Positions 1-7,886 of a stretch of DNA of 34,465 bases are shown in pieces. Positions within the stretch are counted from its first letter, which is position 1. Each line of letters begins with the position of its first letter. The stretch spans positions 1 to 34,465 of the forward strand of contig CAZKTU010000044.1 of NCBI GenBank assembly GCA_964555675.1. Reading direction: 5' to 3'. The notes beneath the pieces were generated by a model. The model did no database searches. It had not been told where the DNA came from and worked only from the letters and a program-made list of their open reading frames with translations. Source of the DNA: CAIWXH01 sp964555675 (GTDB taxonomy: Bacteria; Chloroflexota; Chloroflexia; Chloroflexales; Chloroflexaceae). Position numbers and translations under genes: made by a program.

Positions 1-437
1 TAGCGCCGCGGCGGGGGTACGGTGACCTCGCGCTTGAAGAGGCCGCGCTCGAGGTAGACTGCGGCGGCCTCGCGCACGAAGGCGGCGCAGGTGGCGGCGC
101 CGTATTGCTCGTCGAGGCGGGCGGCCATGGCCAGCAGCTCGGCGTGGCTGGCCCGGCCCGGGCGCAGCAGATCGTACATTTTGAGCACCTCGTCGTTGGG
201 CACCGCGGTCAGCTCGGCGGCCCGCTCGAGGTTGGCGGCCAGCTGGCCGTAGCCGGCCTCCCTGGCCACGGCGGCCTGGGCGCGCAGCGTGGCGGCGCTG
301 ATCTGCAGGTCGGCGATCGCGAGCTCGCCTGCCTCCAGAGCCTCGGGGGTCAGCTCGTCCAGAGGCCGCCCGCTCGCGGCGCGCAGCTCGCCGGCGGCGT
401 GCTCGATCAGGGGATAGCGCGGGGCGTGTTCAGGCAT
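1..437 (-). CDS. pduE: Diol/glycerol dehydratase small subunit (PduE-like), at window edge
   Basis: This is the small (gamma) subunit of a coenzyme-B12-dependent propanediol/glycerol dehydratase, which turns 1,2-diols into aldehydes. Translation from ATG at 437 gives 145 residues before the window ends. The next codon reads TA-, so it is either the stop or a Tyr cut by the edge. Family-typical stretches are visible: RPLDELTPEAL (about residues 24-34), ISAATLRAQA (46-55), ERAAELTAVP (71-80), LRPGRAS (91-97) and a C-terminal AAFVREAAAVY (118-128). Known PduE proteins are about 170 residues, so this one is slightly short or lacks a few terminal residues. A GGAG lies seven bases before the start. 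It follows the large-medium fusion on the same strand after a 172-bp gap. The family call is firm; the substrate is not known. Confidence 0.85.
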   Translation of the reverse strand, partial: MPEHAPRYPLIEHAAGELRAASGRPLDELTPEALEAGELAIADLQISAATLRAQAAVAREAGYGQLAANLERAAELTAVPNDEVLKMYDLLRPGRASHAELLAMAARLDEQYGAATCAAFVREAAAVYLERGLFKREVTVPPPRR

Positions 438-550
438 AACCAGGCTCCATAAAAACGCTTTTCGTCCAGCGGCGTATCGCAAGGGGGCCGGCGAGCAATT
501 GGTACAGCTCTGCTAGCGCACAGAGGTCAGGCACAGCGCGCACGTCAGAT

Positions 551-577
551 CTTCGCGCACTTCGTGGTCTTCGTGGT
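551..577. repeat. 9-bp tandem repeat between dehydratase subunit genes
   Basis: Three head-to-tail 9-mers lie here on the plus strand: CTTCGCGCA, CTTCGTGGT, CTTCGTGGT. The last two are identical. They sit inside the 172-bp gap (438-609) between the two dehydratase genes, which otherwise shows nothing coding. Similar CACGAAG-type tandem repeats are, to my recollection, scattered between genes in several bacteria; that link is from memory. Confidence 0.5.
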
Positions 578-609
578 AAAAACCCGCCACTCATTTCCGC
601 TGAAGTGCA

Positions 610-2844
610 TTAGACATCTGGCTCCCAATCGAAGGCCAGCTCGTAGGGCGGCCGCTCGCGCACCATCTCGGTCTCACGGCGGTGCAGCAGGGCGGTCTTG
701 ACGATCAGGCGCAGGCGGGCCCAGTTGTCGACCTGCACGGGCACCGGCGTGGTCGCCTCGCCTTTGGCGTAGCGGGCCGCGTTGCGCCCGATCTGCGAGT
801 AGGTGGTCAGGGTCAGGCTGGGCGACTGGGGGAAGAGCTCGAGGTTATTCAGGCGGGCCAGCCCGCGCTTGTGGATGATCGTCGTGCCGCGCGACTGCAG
901 GCCGATCGCCACCCCCGAGCCGCTGAGTTGGGCCCCGGCGTGGCCGATCTCGGCGCAGTCCGAGCTGTGGGCGACGCGCACGATGCGGGCGGTCAGCCCC
1001 TCCTCGGCGACTCCGGTGAGGATGGCGGCCAGGACCTCCTCGTGCTCGAGGCCGCCGATCGTGCGGGTCAGCTCGCGGCCGAAGGCCGGGCCGACGGCGA
1101 CGATCACCTCGGTCTGGCTGCCGGGGCGGGCCGGCCCCAGATCGGCCAGGCGGGCCGAGGGCTCGCCCACCTGGGGCGCGATGAATGAGCGGGGCGACTG
1201 GACCTGCCTGATCGCCTCGACCTCGGCCTGGCGCGCGCCCGCGAGGCGGTAGCCGGTGCCGGGGCCGCGGTAGTCGTTGGGGTCGTTGACCGCGCTCTGG
1301 ACCTTGAACGAGCGGTCGAAGATCGCGGCGGGCTGCAAATAGTCGCCCGCCACGCGCTGCCGGCCCATGGCCAGGATGTTGTCGGCGGTCTGGGTGAAGC
1401 CGCGCGCGCGTAGAGCCGACACTGCGGCCAGCACGGTCTGCTCGCCGGCCAGGAAGCGGTCGGCGGCGGCCAGGTCGGCCACCACGTCGCGCGGGGGCAT
1501 ATCGACGCTGCCGTGGGCGACCACGGCGGCCTCGACCTCGGCGTCGCTGATCGGCGGGAAGCCCAGGCCCGCGTAGACGGCCTGGATGGCCAGAGCGCCC
1601 TGGCGCCTGATCGCCATGGCCTCGTCCTCGCCGAGCGAGCGAGTGCCGCCGTCGATCAGCATATCGCGCTGCAACACGCTATAGTCGTCGAAGTCCTCGG
1701 CGTCGAAGTTACCGCCGCCGAAGAGGTTATCGGCCTTGGGCACGGCGCTGTAGCCGGAGAAGATCAGGTCGGTGCCGGGGATGAACTGCAGCATCAGCTT
1801 GGCGGCCTTGCGGATGGCCGAGTGCGAGGCCAGGGCGTCGTTGCCCGAGGCGACCTCGAGGCCGAGCATGGCGGCCAGCAGGTTCTCGGCCAGCACGGCG
1901 CGCACGCCGCCGGGCAGGGCCTCGGGCAGAGCGATGCACGAGATCGAGCCGTTCTGCACCCCCTGGCTGCCGGCCCCGCGGGTGACGCAGAGGCAGCGGG
2001 CCTCGAGGTAGAGCATCGAGCGGCCCTCGGCGTGGGCCATCAGGGCCTCCGAGCCGGTGCCGGAGGTGAAACGCACCTTGACCCCGCGCGAGGCGTAGGC
2101 CGAGGCCAGGAAACCCTTGGACCAGGGGGTATCGTCGCCGTCGACGAAGGCGCCCTCGGTGCCGTAGACCGAGAGGGTCTCGGCGTAGGTGGTCAGGCCC
2201 TTCATGGCCAGGCGTAGGCCCAGGGACTCCTCGACCGAGCACTGGGTGAGCACGCCGCCGCGCCCGGTCTGGGTGCCGACCAGGATGGCCAGGGCGTTGA
2301 AGGGCGCGTAGCGGGCCACGCCGACGGTGGTCTCGACCTCGGCGAAGCCGCGCAGGGCGGCCTCGGCGGCGTCGGCGGCCAGCAGGGCCGGGTGCTCGCG
2401 CTTGTTGGTCACGTGGGCCTGGTTGGCGGGGGTGCGGCGGGCGCGCATCTTGGCCAGGCCGAGCATCATCTCGAGCACGCTGAGGTGGCCGACGATTCGG
2501 CAGAGCATGGCCGGCGTGCAGCCCGCGGCCAGGCGCAGGAGGCGCTCGCGGGGCACATTGATGTCGGCCAGCATATGGGCGATCTGCAGTGGGTCGCAGG
2601 CCATCGCCTCGGCCGCGGCCTCCAGGTCGAGGGCGTGGTCGGCGATGAAGTGGTCGAGGGTATCGAAGTCGGCGCGGGCCTTGCCGTCGAGCTCGACCAC
2701 CCGACCCGCCTCGACGCGCAGGCTGGGGGCCGGGTCGAGGGGGCTGTCGGCGACGATCAGCCCGGCCTCGGGCCACGGCTCGACGAAGGTTTCGCGATTG
2801 ATCTCACGCTGGTCGAGGAGCTCGAAGCGGCGGGAGCGGGTCAT
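610..2844 (-). CDS. pduCD: B12-dependent diol/glycerol dehydratase, large and medium subunits fused
   Basis: This 744-residue protein joins two subunits that are separate in enteric bacteria. Residues 1 to about 550 match the large subunit PduC (usually about 554 aa) and about 575-744 match the core of the medium subunit PduD. The residues that bind substrate, ion and cofactor in the Klebsiella enzyme all appear, shifted by one: H144, E171, E222, Q297, D336 and S363. The PduD part keeps VAVGPAFG, LSGSGVAIGLQSRGTT, NNLELFPQ and IGRNAARYAK. The start is ATG 2844; the open frame runs further upstream only through a TTG and repeat DNA. The short linker (about 555-575) lacks the N-terminal PduD extension linked to microcompartment targeting in Salmonella, and no shell or reactivase gene is visible here. 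Substrate could be 1,2-propanediol or glycerol. Confidence 0.9.
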   Translation of the reverse strand: MTRSRRFELLDQREINRETFVEPWPEAGLIVADSPLDPAPSLRVEAGRVVELDGKARADFDTLDHFIADHALDLEAAAEAMACDPLQIAHMLADINVPRERLLRLAAGCTPAMLCRIVGHLSVLEMMLGLAKMRARRTPANQAHVTNKREHPALLAADAAEAALRGFAEVETTVGVARYAPFNALAILVGTQTGRGGVLTQCSVEESLGLRLAMKGLTTYAETLSVYGTEGAFVDGDDTPWSKGFLASAYASRGVKVRFTSGTGSEALMAHAEGRSMLYLEARCLCVTRGAGSQGVQNGSISCIALPEALPGGVRAVLAENLLAAMLGLEVASGNDALASHSAIRKAAKLMLQFIPGTDLIFSGYSAVPKADNLFGGGNFDAEDFDDYSVLQRDMLIDGGTRSLGEDEAMAIRRQGALAIQAVYAGLGFPPISDAEVEAAVVAHGSVDMPPRDVVADLAAADRFLAGEQTVLAAVSALRARGFTQTADNILAMGRQRVAGDYLQPAAIFDRSFKVQSAVNDPNDYRGPGTGYRLAGARQAEVEAIRQVQSPRSFIAPQVGEPSARLADLGPARPGSQTEVIVAVGPAFGRELTRTIGGLEHEEVLAAILTGVAEEGLTARIVRVAHSSDCAEIGHAGAQLSGSGVAIGLQSRGTTIIHKRGLARLNNLELFPQSPSLTLTTYSQIGRNAARYAKGEATTPVPVQVDNWARLRLIVKTALLHRRETEMVRERPPYELAFDWEPDV

Positions 2845-2895
2845 GCAGGCGTCCTGTTCTCTAGTTATGCCAGCGAGAAGGCCTTTGCCCGTTCT

Positions 2896-2971
2896 GACCA
2901 AAGACCAAAGACCAAGGACCAAGGCTTGGCTACCGCTTGAGTAGTTGGTCTTTGGTCTTTCGTCCTTGGTC
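2896..2971. repeat. Inverted heptamer arrays (GACCAAA / TTTGGTC)
   Basis: Four tandem 7-mers run from 2896 to 2923 (GACCAAA twice, then GACCAAG twice). After a 21-base loop, four complementary 7-mers run from 2945 to 2971 (one begins short, one reads TTTCGTC). The two arms can fold into an imperfect hairpin of about 27 pairs. The element fills the gap between the KDPG aldolase stop and the dehydratase start, so it could end or attenuate transcription, or only be a mobile short repeat. No gene is seen in it. Confidence 0.75.
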
Positions 2972-3002
2972 GCAACCGGGCAGGCATGTTCGGAAAGCTG
3001 TA

Positions 3003-3629
3003 CTAGGGGCCAACGGCGGCCACGCAGGCGCGGGCGGCGTCGGTGATGCGGGCGAAGTCGCCGGCGGCGACGGCGGCGGCGGGCACCAGGTTGCCGCCGA
3101 TCCCCACGGCGGCCGCGCCGGCGTCCAGATAGGCGCGGGCGTTCTCGGGGCCGACCCCGCCGGTCGGCACCAGCTTGAGGAAGGGCATGGGCGCCAGGAC
3201 ATCCTTCATATAGGTTGGGCCGCCCTGGCGGGCGGGGAAGAGCTTGACCAGGCGCGAGCCGGCCTCGTGGGCCTCGAGCAGCTCGGTGGGGGTCAGGCCG
3301 CCCGAGAGGACCAGCACGTCGCGGTTGACACAGGCGGCGATCACCTGGGGGCGCAGGGCGGGCGTGACCACGAACTCGGCGCCGGCCTCGATCGCGGCCA
3401 CGGCCTGGTCGGGGCGCAGCACCGAGCCGATGCCGACACAGGCCGCCGAGCCGAGGGAGGCCCTGGCCGCCGTGACGGCCTCGACCGCGCCGCGGCCGGT
3501 CAGGGTGAACTCGAGGGCCGAGATGCCGCCCGCCACCAGGGCGTGGGCGACCTCGACGGCCTTGCTATACTCTTCCAGGCGGATGATCGCGACAATTTTC
3601 GTGGCGAGGATGCGTTCCATTGCGCTCAT
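3003..3629 (-). CDS. eda: KDPG / 4-hydroxy-2-oxoglutarate aldolase
   Basis: This is a class I aldolase that splits 2-keto-3-deoxy-6-phosphogluconate into pyruvate and glyceraldehyde-3-phosphate, the last step of the Entner-Doudoroff route. The 208-residue length is normal. The Schiff-base lysine is K129 in LVKLFPA, the general acid/base is E40 in ALEFTLTG, and R17, a VVTPAL loop (87-92) and a phosphate-binding PTGGVG (155-160) are present. The start at 3629 has AAGGAG seven bases ahead. It follows the KDG kinase after 105 bp that hold a palindromic repeat, so it may be partly separately controlled. KDPGal or 4-hydroxy-2-oxoglutarate are possible alternative substrates. Confidence 0.92.
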   Translation of the reverse strand: MSAMERILATKIVAIIRLEEYSKAVEVAHALVAGGISALEFTLTGRGAVEAVTAARASLGSAACVGIGSVLRPDQAVAAIEAGAEFVVTPALRPQVIAACVNRDVLVLSGGLTPTELLEAHEAGSRLVKLFPARQGGPTYMKDVLAPMPFLKLVPTGGVGPENARAYLDAGAAAVGIGGNLVPAAAVAAGDFARITDAARACVAAVGP

Positions 3630-3685
3630 GAGCGCTCTCCTTGTTGAAGCTTTCGCCAGAGCGGCGTGAAGGGCCCGAGGCCCCG

Positions 3686-3725
3686 CGCCCCGGCCGCGGG
3701 CGGCGACGAGCGTAACGCGGTTACG
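3686..3725 (-). repeat. Palindromic intergenic repeat, copy 1 (CGTAACCGnGTTACG type)
   Basis: Read on the minus strand, the element begins with the perfect inverted repeat CGTAAC-CGC-GTTACG (3725-3711). It continues with a CTCGTCGCCG block and a CCCGCGGC core followed by GGGG. The same order of blocks recurs at 25935-25976 on the plus strand with few mismatches. It starts 9 bases after the KDG kinase stop and lies 82 bases before the aldolase start. It could be a REP-like element, an operator or an mRNA structure. Confidence 0.75.
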
Positions 3726-3734
3726 GCCCTTGCC

Positions 3735-4700
3735 CTAGCGGGCCACGTCCCCGCCCTCCTGGGCGACGACGGTGGCGAGCTCGGCGCGACTGGTGAGGAC
3801 GCGGTCGCCGTGCTGCGAGAGGGCGATGGCGGCCAGGGCCACACCGCGGCGCAGGCCCAGCAGCACATCGCCGTCGAGGGCCCCGTCGAGGACCCCGGCG
3901 GCGAAGGCGTCGCCGCTGCCGATGCGGTCGACGATCTGCACCGGCAGGGCCGGCTGTTGCACGAAGGTCTCGCCCGTGAGCAGGGCCGCCCCCCGCTCGC
4001 CGAAGGTGCAGAGGAGCGACGAGGCCCGGGTGAGGGCGGCGAGGCGCTCCATCTGCTCGCGCGGCTCGCCCGTGCAGCCGAAGAGCAGGGCGGCGTCGGC
4101 GCTCTTGCAGAAGAGCAGGTCGGCCGCGGCGATCAGGGGGCGCAGGCGCTCGCCCGCCGTGGCCGCGTCCCAGAGCTTGGCGCGGTAGTTGACGTCGAAG
4201 CTGACCATGACCCCGGCGGCGCGGGCCCGCTCGATCGCCTCGGCCACGACGGCGTAACAGGCGGGGCTGAGGGCCGCCGTAATGCCGGTCAGGTGCAGGA
4301 TGCGCGTGTCGAGCAGGGTAGCCCAGTCGATGTCGGCGGGGGCCATATGCGCCGCCGCCGAGTTGGCCCGGTCGTAGACCACCTGCGAGGCGCGGGGTGT
4401 CGTGGCCAGCTCGATGAAGTAGGTGCCCACCCGCTCGCCGGGGGCCGCGACGACGGCCGAGACGTCGACCCCGTCGGCGCGCAGGGTGCGCAGGATCAGC
4501 CCGCCGAGGGCGTTGTCGGGCAGGCGGCTGGCCCAGGCGACGCGCCGGCCGAGGCGGGCCAGGGCCGTGCAGAGGTTGCTCTCGGCCCCGCCGACCTCGA
4601 CGTCGAGCGAGCGAGCGTCGTCGAGGCGCCGCCCGATGGGGACGCTGAGGCGCAGCATGGTCTCGCCCAGGCTGGTTACGTCGTAGCGGGGCTCAGCCAT
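3735..4700 (-). CDS. kdgK: 2-keto-3-deoxygluconate kinase, PfkB family
   Basis: The enzyme phosphorylates 2-keto-3-deoxygluconate (or the galactonate epimer) with ATP to give KDPG. The 321-residue protein has the ribokinase-fold marks: GGAESN at 37-42 near the sugar site, YDRANSAA (109-116) as seen in KDG kinases, FDVNYRAKLW (168-177), and the anion-hole signature DRIGSGDAFAAG (258-269) with catalytic base D264. GGAGG sits six bases before ATG 4700, and the start overlaps the end of the lactonase gene by 8 bases, a sign of coupled translation. With the neighbouring Eda it makes a complete two-step route from KDG to pyruvate. A fructokinase or other PfkB sugar kinase is less likely given this setting. 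Confidence 0.9.
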   Translation of the reverse strand: MAEPRYDVTSLGETMLRLSVPIGRRLDDARSLDVEVGGAESNLCTALARLGRRVAWASRLPDNALGGLILRTLRADGVDVSAVVAAPGERVGTYFIELATTPRASQVVYDRANSAAAHMAPADIDWATLLDTRILHLTGITAALSPACYAVVAEAIERARAAGVMVSFDVNYRAKLWDAATAGERLRPLIAAADLLFCKSADAALLFGCTGEPREQMERLAALTRASSLLCTFGERGAALLTGETFVQQPALPVQIVDRIGSGDAFAAGVLDGALDGDVLLGLRRGVALAAIALSQHGDRVLTSRAELATVVAQEGGDVAR

Positions 4701-5772
4701 GGTTGTCCTCCGCGCCCGCTACGATCACGCACGAGACCTCGGGCATGGCCGCGCGGGCCACAGGCGCGCCGACCGGCTCGGCGTCGGCGCCCAGGGGCAG
4801 CACGACCAGCTCGCCGCTGTTCTGGTTCGCCACCACGGCGAAGCGACCGCCCGGGACGAGGGCGAAGTTGCGCGGCCAATCGCCGCCGCACGAGGCCACG
4901 GCGAGCAGCCTGAGCTGGCCCTGCCCATCGAGCTCGTAGACCGCCAGGCTGTTGTGGCCCCGGTTCGAGACATACAGGCGGCGGCCGGCCTCGTCGAGCT
5001 GGATGTCGGCGACCTGATTGTGGGGGGCGCCGGGTGGTACGGTGCTGAGGCTCTGCAGCTCGCGTAGCTCGCCGCTGTCGGGCGCGTAGCTGAAGGCGCT
5101 GACGGTGCTGTCGAGCTCGTTGGCGACGTAGAGCAGGTGGCCGCGCGGGTGGAAGACCATGTGGCGCGGGCCGGCGCCGCGGCGGGCCAGGGCGTGGCCG
5201 TGGTGGACGAGCTTGCCGGCGGCCGGTTCGAGCCTGTAGACCACCAGCTGGTCGATGCCCAGGTCGGCGGCGATGGCGTAGCGCCCGTCGGGCGTGAAGA
5301 TCGTCGAGTGGGCGTGGGGCCCCTCCTGGCGCTCGGGGTGGGCGCTGCGCCCCTCGTGCTGGGCCAGGTCGCTCAGGGGGGCGAGGGAGCCGTCGGGCAG
5401 CACGGGCAGGGCCCCCACGCTGCCGCTGCCGTAGTTGGCCGCCAGGGCCATGCGTCCGTCGGGGCTGAGCCGCACGTGGCAGGGCCAGTCGCCCCCGGCG
5501 CGCTGCTGGCCGAGGGGCGTCAGGGCCAGAGGCGCGCGGGCGAGGCGCAGGGCCGCGACCCCGCCGGGGGCGCCGTCGCCGGCGCTGGTCTCGCTGGTCG
5601 CATAGAGGGTCTGACCGTCGGCGCTGAGGGTCAGGAACGAAGGGTTGGCGACCCCGGCGAAGGTCGCCAGGGGCGTGAGGGCCCCCGTAGCCGCGTCCAG
5701 GCGAAAAGCATGGATGCCCGGCTGGTCGGCAGCAGCATAGCTGCCGGCGAGCAGTAGATAGGCTTGGTGCAT
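4693..5772 (-). CDS. Lactonase family seven-bladed beta-propeller protein
   Basis: This 359-residue protein belongs to the YbhE/Pgl-type lactonase family (Pfam Lactonase), cytosolic enzymes that open sugar lactones to the free acids. Repeating blade motifs are visible: FLTLSADGQTLYAT (46-59), HVRLSPDGRMALAANYGSGSV (99-119 region), and FHPRGHLLYVANELDSTVSAF and LDEAGRRLYVSNRGHNSLAVY further on. A QEGPHAHS loop (149-156) lies where the family carries active-site residues. No signal peptide. GGGAGA precedes ATG 5772. Sitting between a sugar-acid dehydratase and KDG kinase, it probably opens the lactone made by the nearby SDR. The exact lactone cannot be read from sequence. Confidence 0.85.
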   Translation of the reverse strand: MHQAYLLLAGSYAAADQPGIHAFRLDAATGALTPLATFAGVANPSFLTLSADGQTLYATSETSAGDGAPGGVAALRLARAPLALTPLGQQRAGGDWPCHVRLSPDGRMALAANYGSGSVGALPVLPDGSLAPLSDLAQHEGRSAHPERQEGPHAHSTIFTPDGRYAIAADLGIDQLVVYRLEPAAGKLVHHGHALARRGAGPRHMVFHPRGHLLYVANELDSTVSAFSYAPDSGELRELQSLSTVPPGAPHNQVADIQLDEAGRRLYVSNRGHNSLAVYELDGQGQLRLLAVASCGGDWPRNFALVPGGRFAVVANQNSGELVVLPLGADAEPVGAPVARAAMPEVSCVIVAGAEDNHG

Positions 5773-5792
5773 GTGTCATTCTCCCGATTGGG

Positions 5793-6971
5793 CTACCAGT
5801 TGGTCACCGAGCCATCGCGGCGACGCCAGTGGGGCGCCTCCCAGAACTGCCAGCTATGGCTGGCGGCAGCCTCCTCGTCGAGCTCGATCCCCAGGCCGGG
5901 GGCGGTGGGCAGCGGGAAGCCCGTGCCCTCGAGGCGCGGCTGGACCGGGAAGAGCACATCGGCGTCGTTGACGCCCCCGCGCCCGTAGTACAGGTTCTCG
6001 GACTGAGTGACCCTGACCTCGAGCCAGGCGAAGTTGGGCGTGGCGGCGGCGAGGTGAATAGTCGCGGCGGTGCAGACGGGCCCGAGGGGGTTGTGGGGCA
6101 TCAGGTCGATATAGTGGGCCTCGGCCCAGCCGGCGACCTTCATCGCCTCGGTGAAGCCGCCGACGTTACAGATATCGAGCCGGGCGAAGTCGGTCAGGTG
6201 GCCCTCGATGAAGGGGAGGAACTGCCACTTGCTGGCGAACTCCTCGCCGACGGCGAAGGGGATAGGGGTCATGCGGCGCAGGGCGGCGTAGGCCTCGGGC
6301 GACTCGTCGCGGATGGGCTCCTCGAGGAAGTCGAGGGTGCCCACGGGCATGCGCTGGCAGAACGAGGCCGTCTCGGCGAGGCTGAGGCGGTGGTGGTAGT
6401 CGATGCCCAGGGTCAGATCGGGGCCGATCGCCTCGCGGATACGGGTGAGCCACGAGGCCGTGTAGCCGATGCTCTCGCGGGGCTCGAAGATATTCGGGTC
6501 CTCGCCGGGGTTCGGCGACACGGGCATGGTCCGAATGACCTTCCAGCCATTCTCCCAGAGCATGCGCACACTCTCGAGCATCTGCTCGCCGGTGCCGCCG
6601 GACGAGGTGGCGAAGCAGGGGATATACTCGCGCTGCTTGCCGCCGAGCAGCTGGTAGACCGGCACGCCGAGGGCCTTGCCGGCGATATCATAGAGGGCGA
6701 TGTCGAGGGCGCTCTGGGCGGCGAGCAGGACGCGCCCGCCCTCGAAGTACTGGCTGCGATAGAGCTCTTGCCAGATACGGCCCCGCTCCATGGGGTCGCG
6801 GCCGATCAGGAACTCGCGGAAGTGGCGCAGGGCCCCGATCACGGCCAGCTCGCGGCCGCTGAGGCCCGACTCGCCCAGCCCATAGATGCCCTCATCGGTC
6901 TCGACCTTGACCACCAGCTGGTTGCGATTGCCTACCCAGACCGGGTAGGGCTTGATGTCGGTGATGCGCAT
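5793..6971 (-). CDS. Galactonate dehydratase-like enolase-superfamily enzyme
   Basis: This is a member of the mandelate racemase/muconate lactonizing group that removes water from an aldonic acid to give a 2-keto-3-deoxy acid. Length 392 fits. Likely Mg ligands are D191 (in GIDYHHR), E217 (LDFLEEP) and E243 (AVGEEF). H193 two residues after the first ligand and H293 in MPHNPLGP, paired with D266, match the acid/base layout of D-galactonate dehydratase DgoD. The C-terminus, W-RRRDGSVTNW, also resembles the DgoD tail. It lies 20 bases ahead of the lactonase and 32 bases after the SDR, so it fits lactone to acid to keto-deoxy acid. D-galactonate, gluconate, or a 6-deoxy relative remain possible substrates, so no symbol is given. 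Confidence 0.85.
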   Translation of the reverse strand: MRITDIKPYPVWVGNRNQLVVKVETDEGIYGLGESGLSGRELAVIGALRHFREFLIGRDPMERGRIWQELYRSQYFEGGRVLLAAQSALDIALYDIAGKALGVPVYQLLGGKQREYIPCFATSSGGTGEQMLESVRMLWENGWKVIRTMPVSPNPGEDPNIFEPRESIGYTASWLTRIREAIGPDLTLGIDYHHRLSLAETASFCQRMPVGTLDFLEEPIRDESPEAYAALRRMTPIPFAVGEEFASKWQFLPFIEGHLTDFARLDICNVGGFTEAMKVAGWAEAHYIDLMPHNPLGPVCTAATIHLAAATPNFAWLEVRVTQSENLYYGRGGVNDADVLFPVQPRLEGTGFPLPTAPGLGIELDEEAAASHSWQFWEAPHWRRRDGSVTNW

Positions 6972-7003
6972 GGCTTACATTCCCTCGTCAGTGAAGGCTC
7001 GGC

Positions 7004-7837
7004 CTAGAGATCGTGACGCCAGCCGAGCACCCGCTCGGCCTTGGCGCAGCTGAAGAAGCCGCTGTGGCCCGCTAGGGGGCCGTTGATGGGCGTGTCCGGG
7101 TAGTGTTGGCGGGCCAGGTCAAGGGAGGGTTCGGCGGTGACTGTCTCGGGGGCGACGATGTAGAAGACCTGGTGGCCGGCGAAGTCGGCGGTGACGGCGA
7201 GCAGGCAGGCCCTGGCGGCCGCGCTCGTATTGGTCCAGGCCCAGAGGTGGCGCTTGGACATATCGGGCATGGCTGCGGTATGCTCGACCGCCTTGGCCCG
7301 TTCGGGCAGGATCCAGTGGAAGCGCAGGCTGGCGATGCGCATGGTCTCGTAGCGGCGGGCGAAGGCGTCGGCCGCCTGCTCGCCGACCCACTTCGAGAGG
7401 CTGTAGGGGTCCTCGGCGTAGGTCGGGTGGGCCTCGTCGAGGGGGAAGTAGTCGTAGCGCGGCGCCCGGCTGAAGACCCCGCCGATCGCATTGATCGACG
7501 AGGCGATGCAGACCCGCTCGATCTTCAGGGCCGCCGCGGCGCTGAGGACGTTATAGACCCCGGTGGTATTCTCGTTATAGACGATCGGCTCGGGCAGGTG
7601 AAACGGCGCGCGGTGGGCGGCGAGGTGGATGACCGCCTCGCAGTCGCGCAGCCCGCCGACCATCTGGCCGAAGTCGCGGATATCGGCGACCATATGGCGG
7701 GCGCTGCGCCCGGCCGTCCAGATGCCCTGGCTGGGCAAGGCCAGGTCGAGGCTGACAACCTCGTGCCCCTGCTCGAGCAGGTAGGGGACGAGGGTGCGAC
7801 CGATGTCGCCATTGCCCCCGGTGACTGCAATTCGCAT
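7004..7837 (-). CDS. NAD-dependent SDR, uronate/aldose dehydrogenase-like
   Basis: This 277-residue extended-type SDR probably oxidises a uronate or aldose at C1 to the lactone. The nucleotide loop TGGNGDIG is at 6-13, an acidic D31 ends the second strand (favouring NAD over NADP), and the catalytic S113/S114, Y145 and K149 (YSLSK) are present. The open frame reaches 7939, into the GntR gene, but ATG 7837 has GGAG five bases before it and begins exactly at the Rossmann strand, so I chose it. A clear paralogue lies at 25100-25930, sharing RYDYFPLDE, PYSLSKW, IASLRFHW and the ERVLGWRHD end. The overall pattern resembles uronate dehydrogenase, but UDP-sugar or aldose-reductase-type roles cannot be excluded. 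Confidence 0.8.
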   Translation of the reverse strand: MRIAVTGGNGDIGRTLVPYLLEQGHEVVSLDLALPSQGIWTAGRSARHMVADIRDFGQMVGGLRDCEAVIHLAAHRAPFHLPEPIVYNENTTGVYNVLSAAAALKIERVCIASSINAIGGVFSRAPRYDYFPLDEAHPTYAEDPYSLSKWVGEQAADAFARRYETMRIASLRFHWILPERAKAVEHTAAMPDMSKRHLWAWTNTSAAARACLLAVTADFAGHQVFYIVAPETVTAEPSLDLARQHYPDTPINGPLAGHSGFFSCAKAERVLGWRHDL

Positions 7838-7886
7838 AGCTACTCCAACATGCTCCAACCTGAAGCTGCGTAAAATCCCTCTTCCG

